Shown: piece after piece, positions 55,669-64,000 of the stretch | Numbering within the stretch: the stretch's first letter is position 1 | How the letters are laid out: each line of letters starts with the position of its first letter | NCBI GenBank assembly: GCA_964019695.1 | Contig: CAXHUL010000519.1 | Span: forward strand, 131,723-195,722 | From: Loripinus fragilis | Taxonomy: Eukaryota > Mollusca > Bivalvia > Lucinida > Lucinidae | Direction of reading: 5' to 3' | DNA length: 64,000 bases | The notes under the pieces: model-generated | Told to the model about the DNA's origin: nothing | What the model saw: the letters and a program-made list of their open reading frames with translations, nothing else | Databases searched by the model: none | Made by a program: the position numbers and the translations under genes

Positions 55669-55762
55669 TGCATGCTGGGTAATTTGTCATGCTTTGTTCT
55701 TAATGTTGCCTGCTGACTTTATTTTCAAATTAAATTAAAATAAAATCCCCCAAAAATCATTA
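55669..55762. repeat. Interspersed repeat (copy of 1801-1884)
   Basis: 'gcatgctgggtaatttgtca', 'cctgctgactttatt', 'agggaacac'. Confidence 0.6.
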
Positions 55763-55764
55763 GG

Positions 55765-55868
55765 GAACACTTTCAAACAGTTTGGATCCAGATCAGGCAG
55801 ACATTCTGTTGGTCCTGATCTTAGTCCAAGCTGTTTGCAAAGGTTATCGGCAGACTACAAAGTCACAA
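55765..55868. repeat. Family D palindromic repeat
   Basis: 'caaacagtttggatccagat', 'caggcagac' faces 'ggtcctgatcttagtccaag', 'ctgtttgcaaagg'. Confidence 0.82.
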
Positions 55869-55962
55869 CTAGCAAGAAGAGTTAGAGATCAACTTAATGC
55901 ATACATTTGTATATAATAAAAATATTATTTTAGCTGGCTCAAATATATCAACATATACCTAC

Positions 55963-56043
55963 TTTTATGGTAACATTTCCTTTTGTTATTTTTCTCATAT
56001 TAAAGCCTACAGTTGGTATCATGTCTTCACTAAATTGGCCAGG
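55963..56043 (-). CDS. ARL8: ARL8-type GTPase, switch I exon
   Basis: The 27 codons [27 protein letters not shown] match the vertebrate ARL8 segment [28 protein letters not shown] (from memory) with only two differences in that core. The PTVGF stretch is the switch I/effector region containing the Mg-coordinating Thr. Splice signals fit: GTTTGTTTTCAG ends at 56044 and donor GTAGGT begins at 55962; the exon is exactly 81 bp and ends in phase 0. The next expected exon (WDIGGQ switch II) must lie between 55957 and 51676 but is not recognisable there. The P-loop exon should be above 56046. Confidence 0.95.
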
Positions 56044-56402
56044 CTGAAAACAAACAAATAAATAAATAATTAAAAGAGTTTCATAGGATAACTACATCCC
56101 CAACAACCAAAAGTTGGGTGAAGCATGCTTACCAAGTGACCTGATACTTCTCTGTTTTAGCACTAAATTTTGAGTTACAGTGATTAGTCATTTTATAACA
56201 GCTGTAGTTAACTTGACATTGAAGTGCTGGTGGCTGGTGCAACCTTCATGAGAAAGCCAATGTCTGCAAAATCTAATGATTTCTTTTCCATACATGTACT
56301 ATTGCTGTTTGTGTGCATGTTTGATCAAAATCCCCCTATTAGTTTAGTAGATAGAATGCACATAAGGGTGATTTTTTCAACTTTGTATGTATTGTATTGT
56401 AT

Positions 56403-56535
56403 TAGAGGTATCCAGCCTTGTGGGAAAGGGCTGACCTATTGGCTCTTTTTATTGTGTTTTTGTCACTTTCCCATGTGGTGTCCTGGGTCAGGTGAGGTGC
56501 TTGATTGTATCGATTCCTGATCTTTGCCTCCATTC
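56403..56535 (-). repeat. Interspersed repeat family B, copy 4 (partial)
   Basis: Minus strand: 'gcaaagatcaggaatcgata', 'caatcaagcacctcacctg', 'agccctttcccacaagg'. The 3' half of the family is absent. Confidence 0.8.
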
Positions 56536-56627
56536 TTAATTTGAAAGGCTCAACTCCTACGAACCACAAGGCAGAGGGAGAAACCACTACGGCATGGTAG
56601 CTGACACCCTGAGATTATTGTGCAGTC

Positions 56628-57759
56628 AAAAAAAGAGGGCCAAGAGGCCCTAAATTGCTCAACTGAGTTTTGTTTAAAGCTTACATATAGGTATCTGTTG
56701 AAAGCGGGCCATGTCCCTGGTGACACCTGGAGTGGTGCCAATTTTGGCCCCAGGGGCATAATTGGAACAAACTTGGTAGAGGTCCACTAGGTCATGCTAC
56801 ATACCAAATATCAAGGCTCTGAGCCTTATGGTTTCAGAAAAGAAGATTTAACCATGTTTTTCCCTCTATAAACCTATGTAAAACATATGACCCCTAGGGG
56901 CGGGGCAATTTTTGGCACAAGGGGTATAATTTGAACAAACTTGGTGGAGGACCACTAGGTGATGCTACATACCAAATATCAAGGAACTAGGCCTTATGGT
57001 TTCAGACAAGAAGATTGTTTACTTTTTCCCCTATATAAGCCTATGTTAAACAAGTGACCCCCAGGGCGAAGACATTTTTGACCCCAGGGACATAATTTGA
57101 ACAAACTTGGTAGAGTCTACTAGGTGATACTACATACCAAATATCAAGGCTCTAAGCCTTATGGTTTCAGACAAGAAGATTTTTTCATGCATTACCGCTA
57201 TAAGCCTATGTAAACCATGTGACCCCTGGGGCCGGGCCATTATTGGCCTCAGGGGCATAATTTGAACAAACTTGGTAGAGGTCCACTAGCTGATGCTACA
57301 TAGCAAATATCAATGGCTCTAGGCCTTATATGGTTTCAGACAAGAAGATTTTTCCATGTTTTCTGTATATAAGCCTATGTGAAACATGTGACCCCCCGGG
57401 CGGGGCCATTTAATGCCCCAGGGGGATAATTTGTACAATCTTGGTAGAGGTCCACTAGGTAATGCTGCATACGGAATATCAAAGCTCTAGGCCTTGTGGT
57501 TTCAGAGAAGTAGATTTTTAAAGTTTTCATCCTAAAAATCTTTTTTTAGCCTGTGTGACCTATATATGCAATTGACCGGAAACATTTGAACAATTTTTAA
57601 AGAGGGCCATATAAGGATCATTCTTACCAAGTTTGGTCAAAATCCAGCCAGTAGTTTAGGAGATGTCATTTAAAGCAATTGTTGACGACAGACACACGAG
57701 GGACGAGGAACATTCAAAGATCACATAGCTCACCATGAGCCAATGGCTCAGGTGAGCTA
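56628..57759. mobile_element. Family F element, copy 3, with 5 tandem units
   Basis: It opens with the hairpin AGGGCCAAGAGGCCCT (56634-56649). About five units of roughly 165 bp follow ('catgtgacccctggggcggg', 'ggcataatttgaacaaactt', 'ggtagaggtccactaggtga', 'tgctacataccaaatatcaa', 'ccttatggtttcagacaaga'). It closes with 'gacgacagacacacgaggga' and the hairpin TAGCTCACC..GAGCC/GGCTC..GGTGAGCTA at 57726-57759. Confidence 0.87.
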
Positions 57760-57764
57760 AAAAG

Positions 57765-58085
57765 GACCATAACTCAAGTCAAAGTTTGCGAATGACCTCC
57801 AAATTGGAACTCGACCTGTATTTTTATGATGCTTTACTCTTCTGTAAAATTTAAATGAAATTGGTGCATTCCTTCAAAAGTTATTGATCAGAACTACAAA
57901 TTAGCCAAAATAAGTAAAAAAGAGCCGTAACTCAGGTCAAAATTATGTGGATAACCCCCCTTTACTAACTTGAACCTTCTGTAAAGTTTGAATGAAATTG
58001 ATGCATCCCTTCAAGTGCTATGGGCGGAAAACCAAAAGTGAGACAACGCGGACAAAGCCAACATGATCCCTATAAGTCGAAAATA
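57765..58085. repeat. Dispersed tandem repeat H, two units
   Basis: 'gaccataactcaagtcaaag' and 'agccgtaactcaggtcaaaa' head two units of about 150 bp, each with 'tctgtaaartttraatgaaa' and 'gatgcatccc'-like ends, closing 'gacaaagccaacatgatccc'. Confidence 0.7.
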
Positions 58086-58664
58086 CTTCACAGGCAACAC
58101 AAAAACATCTGGGCCGGGATATGACAAAAGAAACCTTTAGGTTATGATAATCAAAATATAGCTTAAATTGCCTCTGTAAAAAACAAACTCTTGAGCATTA
58201 ATGGAAAATTTGACGCAATTGATTATCTTTAATTTTAATGAATATATATGAAGGTTAGAAGCGACATATGTAACCTGTTTTGAATGTGATGTGGGGCAAG
58301 TTGTTTACCCCAATATGATGTCGAGTACTCACTACAGTTGCTTTTTTGTCATTTATGTCTCAATATAAACATCTAACAAATGTAATGTATTTACATGCAT
58401 TTGCTATGTAATAGTGCTGCATTGATAGAGGCAAGTCTCAGTTCGATATGTATTGTGATGCAGACCTTTCTGATAAAGATAAAGATAAAGAAGCTTAACG
58501 TCGCTTATAATGTAACAGACAACATTAGCTCATGAGCTATTCTGCGACATAACAATTATATCTTTAACAGATACTGACCTGTATTTATCTCCCTAGCACA
58601 ACCCCTTTTTATGCAAGCGTCAGCACTGGAGCTGCTAGTACCATTTTTTACACCTTTGGTATGG
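58086..58664. other. No recognisable gene
   Basis: AT-rich; short GATAAA repeat at 58472-58492. Confidence 0.5.
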
Positions 58665-58736
58665 TGCGGCCGCGAGATTCGAACCCACAACCTCCCGCTC
58701 CGAAAGCGGACGCTCTACCAACTGAGCTTACGAGGC
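58665..58736 (-). repeat. tRNA-like sequence (pseudo-tRNA or SINE head, anticodon TCG)
   Basis: The minus strand folds as a tRNA over three arms: D arm GCTC-AGTTGGTA-GAGC, anticodon arm TCCGC-TTTCGGA-GCGGG (anticodon TCG, Arg), T arm GTGGG-TTCGAAT-CTCGC. The acceptor arms (GCCTCGT and GGCCGCA) do not pair, so it is not a functional tRNA as it stands. Box A and box B are intact. Confidence 0.6.
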
Positions 58737-59124
58737 TGTCATTCTGTTCGATTATTTTAGGTTACATGTAGATTCAGACACACATCATTTTTTAAAAGAT
58801 TTAATTTCATAACAGGTTCAAAAACTCAAAGTCAGACTAGAGAATGAGGTGCACATTAAGCTCCTGACTTGGTTTTACCCAGGTGTTGGTTACTTATACA
58901 GGGTCACCCTGCCATTAGCCATTGTAGCCATTTGCTACTAAGAGTTATGAGTGACTACAATAATAAGTCATTGGCTTAAAGTACACTCTGGGTGGTTGAT
59001 AAATTACATACAGTATTTGTGAAAAAGTGTATTTTGATCAGCCTTTGGATGCTCCAATATTGCTTAATTATTTCTTGCCACTTTATTATTGTGCCATATT
59101 TAACTCTTTGGATGCTACTATCAG
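58737..59124. other. No recognisable gene
   Basis: Nothing supported. Confidence 0.5.
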
Positions 59125-59245
59125 GGTGTCAAACAGCTTGGATCCAAATCGGGCCCAACATTTTGTTGGCTGATCTGGGTCCAAACTGTTCGCAGAGTTT
59201 ATCAGCAGACGACAGAAGTCATTGCTGGTGGGCAAAGAGTTAGAT
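59125..59245. repeat. Family D palindromic repeat
   Basis: 'aaacagcttggatccaaatc', 'gggcccaac' faces 'gttggctgatctgggtccaa', 'actgttcgcag', then 'cagcagacgacagaagtcat'. Confidence 0.8.
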
Positions 59246-59985
59246 ACAGAACAACTTGTGATACTACTTTCTAGCTTATCCCCTGGCTAAAGTCATCCAA
59301 CTTTTATGATTTGACTAAAGTGTTGGCTGAGCCAGGGTAAGCACTGCTTATAAATCAGTAATAAGCTGTTGCTAGAATCACTCTCCTCCTATTCAATGAA
59401 TCATGTAATCTTTTAAGTTGGAAAAAAGGTACCAAAAATAATGTCGCTTACTCTTTGTAAAAGCCAAAAGTTGTTTAATTTTCATTGGAAAAGTTGTTGT
59501 TGTTAATGTATTATGTTAACTGGGGTTAATTATCATTTAATATGTTTATTCTAAAGGAAAGAAAAAGAGAGTTGCTTGATTTTCCATGCATTTCTATGAC
59601 TAATTCTTTTCAATACATTCTCGGGACTGCACTTCCGGTTTATTAAAAGCTTAATTGGGACAGAAATAGAATGCACAGGGTATCCAAGGTATAGATTAGC
59701 CCCCATCCTGATTGGCTGTGTATAAATAGCTTGCCCAGTAGAATACACAATGACTCAAAGTGGTTGTTTAATTTTTTCAGTACCGAAATTGAAAACAATA
59801 AGTCAAAGGTGCAGCCTAGAATGAACACTGGATAAAAGAAAAAGCCGACATCGAATCCAACCGAAAATGCATGATAAGACATGGAACATCGAATCAAGGC
59901 TTAAAACCTTGGTGCACTGTGCACCGCGGTGAATCTTTGCACCACTATTTATTTATACTTTCCAAGAATTTAAGAGACCTGCTCT
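59246..59985. other. No recognisable gene
   Basis: Short ORFs only (for example 59643-59897 minus, hydrophobic, no known domain). Confidence 0.45.
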
Positions 59986-59989
59986 TCAT

Positions 59990-60125
59990 TATAGGGGCCC
60001 CCAGGGGTTTTGGGGATCTGGGGGGAAATGGCTATTTATTTTCAGGGAGCTAGGGAGCACTGGTACTTATTTACAGGGATTTGGGGAGCATGCTCTTAGT
60101 TTTGGGGATTTAGGGAGCACAAAAA
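59990..60125. repeat. Short degenerate tandem repeat
   Basis: 'ggggatttagggagcac', 'gggatttggggagcat' and 'agggagctagggagcac' recur about every 40-45 bp. Confidence 0.65.
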
Positions 60126-60189
60126 AAGTTAAAAAAAATCTCACCTTAAAGGACAAGCCTTCATTTCGTTTGATTTTTTTTTTTTAAAT

Positions 60190-60681
60190 TCATCAGCTTC
60201 TGTGGATAGCCTCCAGACCCCCCCCCCCTTTGATAATCTAAATTTATTTTCCTCGTCCTTACATGCTAATCTAGACTGATATGGAAAATAATTTTTACTA
60301 TCGTGGAAAATTAGGTTGAAAATAACATATTTCGAAACACTCAGAATACCCCCACTAGGCCAGGTTGCACCATTTTAATACAAAATTTCAGGGGGACCAT
60401 ACCCCCGGACCCCACTAGCACAAATCTAAATCCACATCATGACGGGGCTATCTGCGCGCCTAGTATGTAATATTTGATGAAAAAAGAAAAGCCTCCATTG
60501 TTTTTACATTTCTTTGGCTCCTGGGGGCTATTGCCCCCAAGACCCCCTTGCAAACAGTGAATGTATTTATTTTTGTGCTAACATGAGCATCTGGATTGAT
60601 CTTGGAGAAAAATATGGCACAAAATTTGGGTTGTTGATTTATTGTTGATTATTAGGTTGATAGTAACATACTTAGGAACGG
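60190..60681. repeat. Two tandem copies of a dispersed repeat (second copy holds the LTR element)
   Basis: 'attaggttgaaaataacata', 'tttcgaaacactcagaatac' (about 60313-60352) parallels 'attaggttgatagtaacata', 'cttaggaac' (60651-60679), which continues as 'acactcagaatgcactagat' only after the insertion, at 63351. Confidence 0.75.
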
Positions 60682-61348
60682 TGTCCTTGATTTTTCGGGT
60701 CAGGAACGTGAGTTATAGTTTAAGAAATGAAACAAAACAGTATTCAATTTGACGTCCTTTATGGAAATCCACAAATAAATATTCTCATTCGATAACAAAG
60801 TTCAACAAATCAATTATGTATAATTTCCTAAAAGCATAAAATTTTAGCGTCCAACAGGGTATCCCGCTTATATCAACTTTTTGGAAATCCAAAACTTATA
60901 GTTCACGTCGGTGTACCGATCGTGTTAAAGTCTAAATTCTAACTGACTCCTCTAAAATTTCTTATTCTCCCACCCTTAACACGTGGCCTTAGGGTATTTA
61001 TCACAACACACAATCAGTTGTAGTTTTAACTGATCAGAAAAACTATTAAGCTACTGAAGTATGTAAGATATGCCGCTGGGACAGGAAATCTTGGCTTCTG
61101 GTCATAACTTGTGACAAGCTGAATGATAAAATGATTTAATTCTAAATACCCCTTTCTGTTGTGTGCAAACTAAAGGATCTTATTTGTCCCTTAATATTAA
61201 ACCCTTTTCTCATGGCATTTCCATATACGTTTCAATGTGTGATTTCCCCTTACATTTATTGAGCTTATTCATTATTAATTATTTATTTATTAATTTATTA
61301 TTTTCTAAATTTATTATCATTTTAAGGTCAATTTTGCACGGCATAACA
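60682..61348 (-). repeat. 3' LTR (667 bp)
   Basis: Matches 62680-63350 at a constant 2002-bp offset from 60685 to 61348. TG...CA ends on the minus strand. The boundary at 61348 is set by the polypurine tract. Confidence 0.92.
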
Positions 61349-61366
61349 CCATCCCCTCCCTCTTTT
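61349..61366 (-). other. Polypurine tract
   Basis: Minus strand AAAAGAGGGAGGGGATGG, directly before the TGTTATGCC start of the 3' LTR: the expected place and composition for the plus-strand DNA primer. Confidence 0.9.
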
Positions 61367-61563
61367 AAATTTCACTCCTGTGAAATGTTAAGTTGGAAAT
61401 TCATATTCTTTGGGTGTTTTTGTTAAAAACTAAGCAAGTTAGTTAAAACTTGAAAAGCTGCTGATGATTAGCATTTAAAAAACAAACAAATATCTTAAAA
61501 TACTATTTGACTGTCAACGAAAGCTATTGTGATTTTTTTCAAATTATTGAGTTGTAGCAGCAA

Positions 61564-62589
61564 TTAGTTTCTTGGTGGTAAAATTATTATGAGCATATCT
61601 AAGAGCTTTAGAACCGATGCGTCAGCCGTAATTGGTTCTAATCGTTCTCTGCATACAGCTGCAAAATGGTTTGACTTCCCACAGACTGCACATGTATTTC
61701 CTCGTGATATGCAGTTTGAATGCTCATGAAAACATGAACTCCCACATCTGCCACACTCGAAATTTCTACGCCCACGAAATGATGGGGCTGTCATTTTGTA
61801 CATTTTATTTAATACGTCTGCTAATTCTTGTTTGACTGCATTGTGATGTTTCCTAAATTCTGTCAATAGACCTAAAGCTTTGGAATTAAAATAAAAGATC
61901 TCATTTCTTTGAAATTTCAGATCTTTTATGTCTGATTCCATGGTACGAATTTTATTATCTGAAGTATGCACTTTGAATTCTAACTGTTCAATTTCAGATT
62001 TTTGTTCCATAATTTTCCCAACCAGTTCAGAGTTCTTATTTTCGAAATCAATTTTCTGCTGATCGCTGCTCGTTAGTCGTTCTTCCATCTGCTCAATCTG
62101 CAGCTCAACTCTATGGACCTTCTGTTCTGCATCGTGACGTCGCCGCTGTTCTCTACTCAGAAGATTCTGGGCATCCTGTTGTTTGATTTGGTAATTTAAT
62201 CGAGCATCACTGCACTCCGCCGTGAGATGTAAAACTGCATTTTCTGCTTTCTGCAGTTTCATTTGAAAATGTTCCGAAATTCCTGTGTTCTTTGGAAAGA
62301 ACGAGGAAAGTTCATCACCAGCCATATTCCAAAATGGTAACATCTCTGCTGTCTTCTTGGCGATAAACGTTTTCATTCGCTCAGCATCCCGCTGTTTGGA
62401 TCTGGCTGATTTAAGTACATTTCCTTTGAACTCACAAACTGCTTTAAAATGTCCAGATCTAGAGCAGTTGAAGCATTGTGCATTTACAGCACGACACTGT
62501 CCTCGCAAATGGAATTGTCCACATCTCATACACGGAGAATTGTTCATCAGATTCACAAATCCTGTGGAATTCCTATAATAATATTCCAT
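61564..62589 (-). CDS. Gag-like protein with two zinc-knuckle pairs flanking a coiled coil
   Basis: 341 residues. N-terminal knuckles: C20-x2-C23-x3-H27-x4-C32 and the canonical C39-x2-C42-x4-H47-x4-C52. Residues about 104-235 are rich in E, K, Q and heptad-spaced L/I/V: a long coiled coil (HLTAECSDARLNYQIKQQDA, then VELQIEQMEERLTSSDQQK). C-terminal knuckles: C279-x2-C282...H288-x4-C293 and the canonical C300-x2-C303-x4-H308-x4-C313. Both pairs have the CxxCG..H....C plus CxxC...(G/N)HF..VC layout of Ty3/gypsy nucleocapsids. No capsid domain or protease is seen. ATG at 62589 follows the primer-binding site by about 85 nt; stop at 61564. A role in RNA binding and multimerisation is inferred. 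Confidence 0.88.
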   Translation of the reverse strand: MEYYYRNSTGFVNLMNNSPCMRCGQFHLRGQCRAVNAQCFNCSRSGHFKAVCEFKGNVLKSARSKQRDAERMKTFIAKKTAEMLPFWNMAGDELSSFFPKNTGISEHFQMKLQKAENAVLHLTAECSDARLNYQIKQQDAQNLLSREQRRRHDAEQKVHRVELQIEQMEERLTSSDQQKIDFENKNSELVGKIMEQKSEIEQLEFKVHTSDNKIRTMESDIKDLKFQRNEIFYFNSKALGLLTEFRKHHNAVKQELADVLNKMYKMTAPSFRGRRNFECGRCGSSCFHEHSNCISRGNTCAVCGKSNHFAAVCRERLEPITADASVLKLLDMLIIILPPRN

Positions 62590-62657
62590 TTCTTTATTTT
62601 TAATGGGGAATTAACGTTGAAACACTCGCTTGGCTTGTGAGTTCCAAAGTTATCGTT

Positions 62658-62677
62658 ACCCGGATGATCTGACACCA
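62658..62677 (-). other. Primer-binding site (tRNA-Leu-like)
   Basis: Minus strand TGGTGTCAGA then TCATCCGGG, two bases after the 5' LTR end. The first ten bases complement the 3' end (TCTGACACCA) of leucine tRNAs, a primer I recall for Mag-type Ty3 elements such as Steamer. The match beyond ten bases is poor. Confidence 0.78.
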
Positions 62678-62679
62678 GG

Positions 62680-63350
62680 TGTCCTGCCTTGATTTTTCGG
62701 GTCAGGAACGTGAGTTATAGTTTAAGAAATGAAACAAAACAGTATTCAATTTGACGTCCTTTATGGAAATCCACAAATAAATATTCTCATTCGATAACAA
62801 AGTTCAACAAATCAATTATGTATAATTTCCTAAAAGCATAAAATTTTAGCGTCCAACAGGGTATCCCGCTTATATCAACTTTTTGGAAATCCAAAACTTA
62901 TAGTTCACGTCGGTGTACCGATCGTGTTAAAGTCTAAATTCTAACTGACTCCTCTAAAATTTCTTATTCTCCCACCCTTAACACGTGGCCTTAGGGTATT
63001 TATCACAACACACAATCAGTTGTAGTTTTAACTGATCAGAAAAACTATTAAGCTACTGAAGTATGTAAGATATGCCGCTGGGACAGGAAATCTTGGCTTC
63101 TGGTCATAACTTGTGACAAGCTGAATGATAAAATGATTTAATTCTAAATACCCCTTTCTGTTGTGTGCAAACTAAAGGATCTTATTTGTCCCTTAATATT
63201 AAACCCTTTTCTCATGGCATTTCCATATACGTTTCAATGTGTGATTTCCCCTTACATTTATTGAGCTTATTCATTATTAATTATTTATTTATTAATTTAT
63301 TATTTTCTAAATTTATTATCATTTTAAGGTCAATTTTGCACGGCATAACA
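62680..63350 (-). repeat. 5' LTR (671 bp)
   Basis: Near-identical to 60682-61348, with a GGCA-type 4-bp insertion near its 3' end. It contains TATAAG motifs on the minus strand near the middle that could serve as a promoter; no experiment or signal confirms which. Confidence 0.92.
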
Positions 63351-63480
63351 ACACTCAGAATGCACTAGATTGCACCATTTTTATCAAAACAATTTCCAGG
63401 GGACGGGGGGTACCCCCCTAGCACAAGTGTAAACCAACATCATCACAGGCTGGTATGTCATTTTCTATCTGGGTAATTAG
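63351..63480. repeat. Continuation of the dispersed repeat split by the LTR element
   Basis: 'acactcagaatgcactagat', 'tgcaccatttttatc' and 'cctagcacaagtgtaaacca' match 60335-60430 with substitutions. Confidence 0.75.
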
Positions 63481-64000
63481 ATGAGTTCATTTTTATTAAA
63501 ACTTTGATAAAATAAATGGAGTTAAAATTATGTATAGGGCCTAATAACAATCATACACACTTTCTATGAATGCAAAAGTAATTGTTTTCACTTTGTCTAA
63601 GAAAATCTAGTTTCATCTATTGGAAGAAAAAACAGGCCCTCCCTCCTCCAGAAAAACAAATGGTCTAGCTGCCCCAAATAATAAATTCAAATCTAGAGAG
63701 CATTCCTCCATACCTTCTCTACCAGGTCCAGCAACAGATTTTAAGGATGGCCTCATACTTTGAGCTATATAATATCATGCATTTCATTAAAATTATTATA
63801 TATCATCTAATCCGTGGCTAAGCCCTCTCTTTACATGTATATAAGGTACAGTGATTTTATTTGGGATTTTGGGAAGCTACCTTTCCTTCACATTTGGGAA
63901 AATATACTATAAGATTGGGAAAATAAGTACTAAAATACATTAAATTGGGAAAATAAAGGCCATATTTGGATTGGGAATGACTCCCAAATAAGGCGGTAAA
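63481..64000. other. No gene; short 'ttgggaaaataa' repeats at the end
   Basis: 63855-63985 has five or six spaced 'ttgggaaaata' or 'ttgggaa' motifs. Nothing else is supported. Confidence 0.5.

Larger units (their letters stand above)
60682..63350 (-). mobile_element. Compact non-autonomous LTR retrotransposon, 2.67 kb
   Basis: On the minus strand: 5' LTR (63350-62680), a leader beginning with a primer-binding site, one ORF of 341 codons (62589-61564), a polypurine tract (61366-61349) and the 3' LTR (61348-60682). LTRs begin TGTTATGCC and end GGACA. They are identical as far as I can align except for a 4-bp insertion near the LTR 3' end in the 5' copy. There is no protease, reverse transcriptase, RNase H or integrase, so transposition must rely on another element's enzymes. 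The near-identical LTRs point to a recent insertion. It sits inside a dispersed repeat whose sequence resumes at 63351; the target duplication is not clean. Confidence 0.9.

Noticed and set aside
58665..58736. Functional tRNA-Arg(TCG) gene
   Set aside because: D, anticodon and T arms fold, but the acceptor arms do not pair; it is kept as a tRNA-like repeat.
60682..63350. Assembly-made segmental duplication instead of LTRs
   Set aside because: The repeat borders coincide exactly with a polypurine tract and a tRNA-complementary site and have TG...CA ends; a random duplication would not place them there. Long reads should still confirm.
61163..63368. Two near-identical ORFs at 61163-61426 and 63165-63368 as paralogous genes
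   Set aside because: They are antisense frames within the two LTRs.

Overview
The window is eukaryotic, AT-rich, repeat-dense, mostly non-coding DNA. I infer a marine mollusc, probably a bivalve clam. The grounds are tandem arrays built on 'ccttgaccccaaggtcaaggtca'-like units, several tRNA-derived SINE families, CR1/Jockey-like LINE fragments, many palindromic MITEs, and two split genes with animal orthologues. There is no sign of bacterial gene organisation. A 23-base N gap (31478-31500) marks a draft assembly. Repeat families are named by letter here (A, B, C, D, E, F, G, H, J, M) because I could not search a repeat library.

Host genes: only three exons are convincing, all on the minus strand. 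32259-32420 is one exon of a FAM177A1-like gene. 55963-56043 and 51509-51670 are two exons of an ARL8-type small GTPase (lysosome/axonal transport Arf-like protein). All three have splice signals on both sides. The intermediate ARL8 switch-II exon, the P-loop exon and the C-terminal exon were not found by eye. Everything else protein-like is transposon-derived.

Layout. 0-7 kb: Tc1/mariner transposase relic, tRNA-derived repeats in inverted pairs, a SINE, and a decayed CR1-like RT. 7.2-9.7 kb: an intact 734-codon reverse-transcriptase ORF (minus). 10-24 kb: MITEs, TIR elements, a 550-bp tetranucleotide mosaic, and a 52-bp tandem array. 24-32.5 kb: four copies of a TIR MITE (C), a Helentron/pearl-like array (E1), an 83-bp tandem array, and the FAM177 exon. 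33-40 kb: a LINE whose stop codon is split by a 1.84-kb TIR element, a GC-capped MITE, and two facing LINE fragments. 40-46 kb: a higher-order array of a perfect 18-bp palindrome and several long foldback elements. 47-51 kb: an array (G) cut cleanly by a second pearl-like element (E2) that itself carries a SINE. 51.5-58 kb: the ARL8 exons with MITE-rich introns. 60.7-63.4 kb: a young, compact LTR retrotransposon with near-identical LTRs, PBS and polypurine tract. Its only ORF is a Gag-like protein with zinc-knuckle pairs at both ends of a coiled coil and no Pol. This last element is the best candidate for something undescribed.

The genes do not form a pathway. The window is best read as intronic and intergenic DNA of two host genes colonised repeatedly by nested mobile elements, several of whose insertion orders can be read directly.
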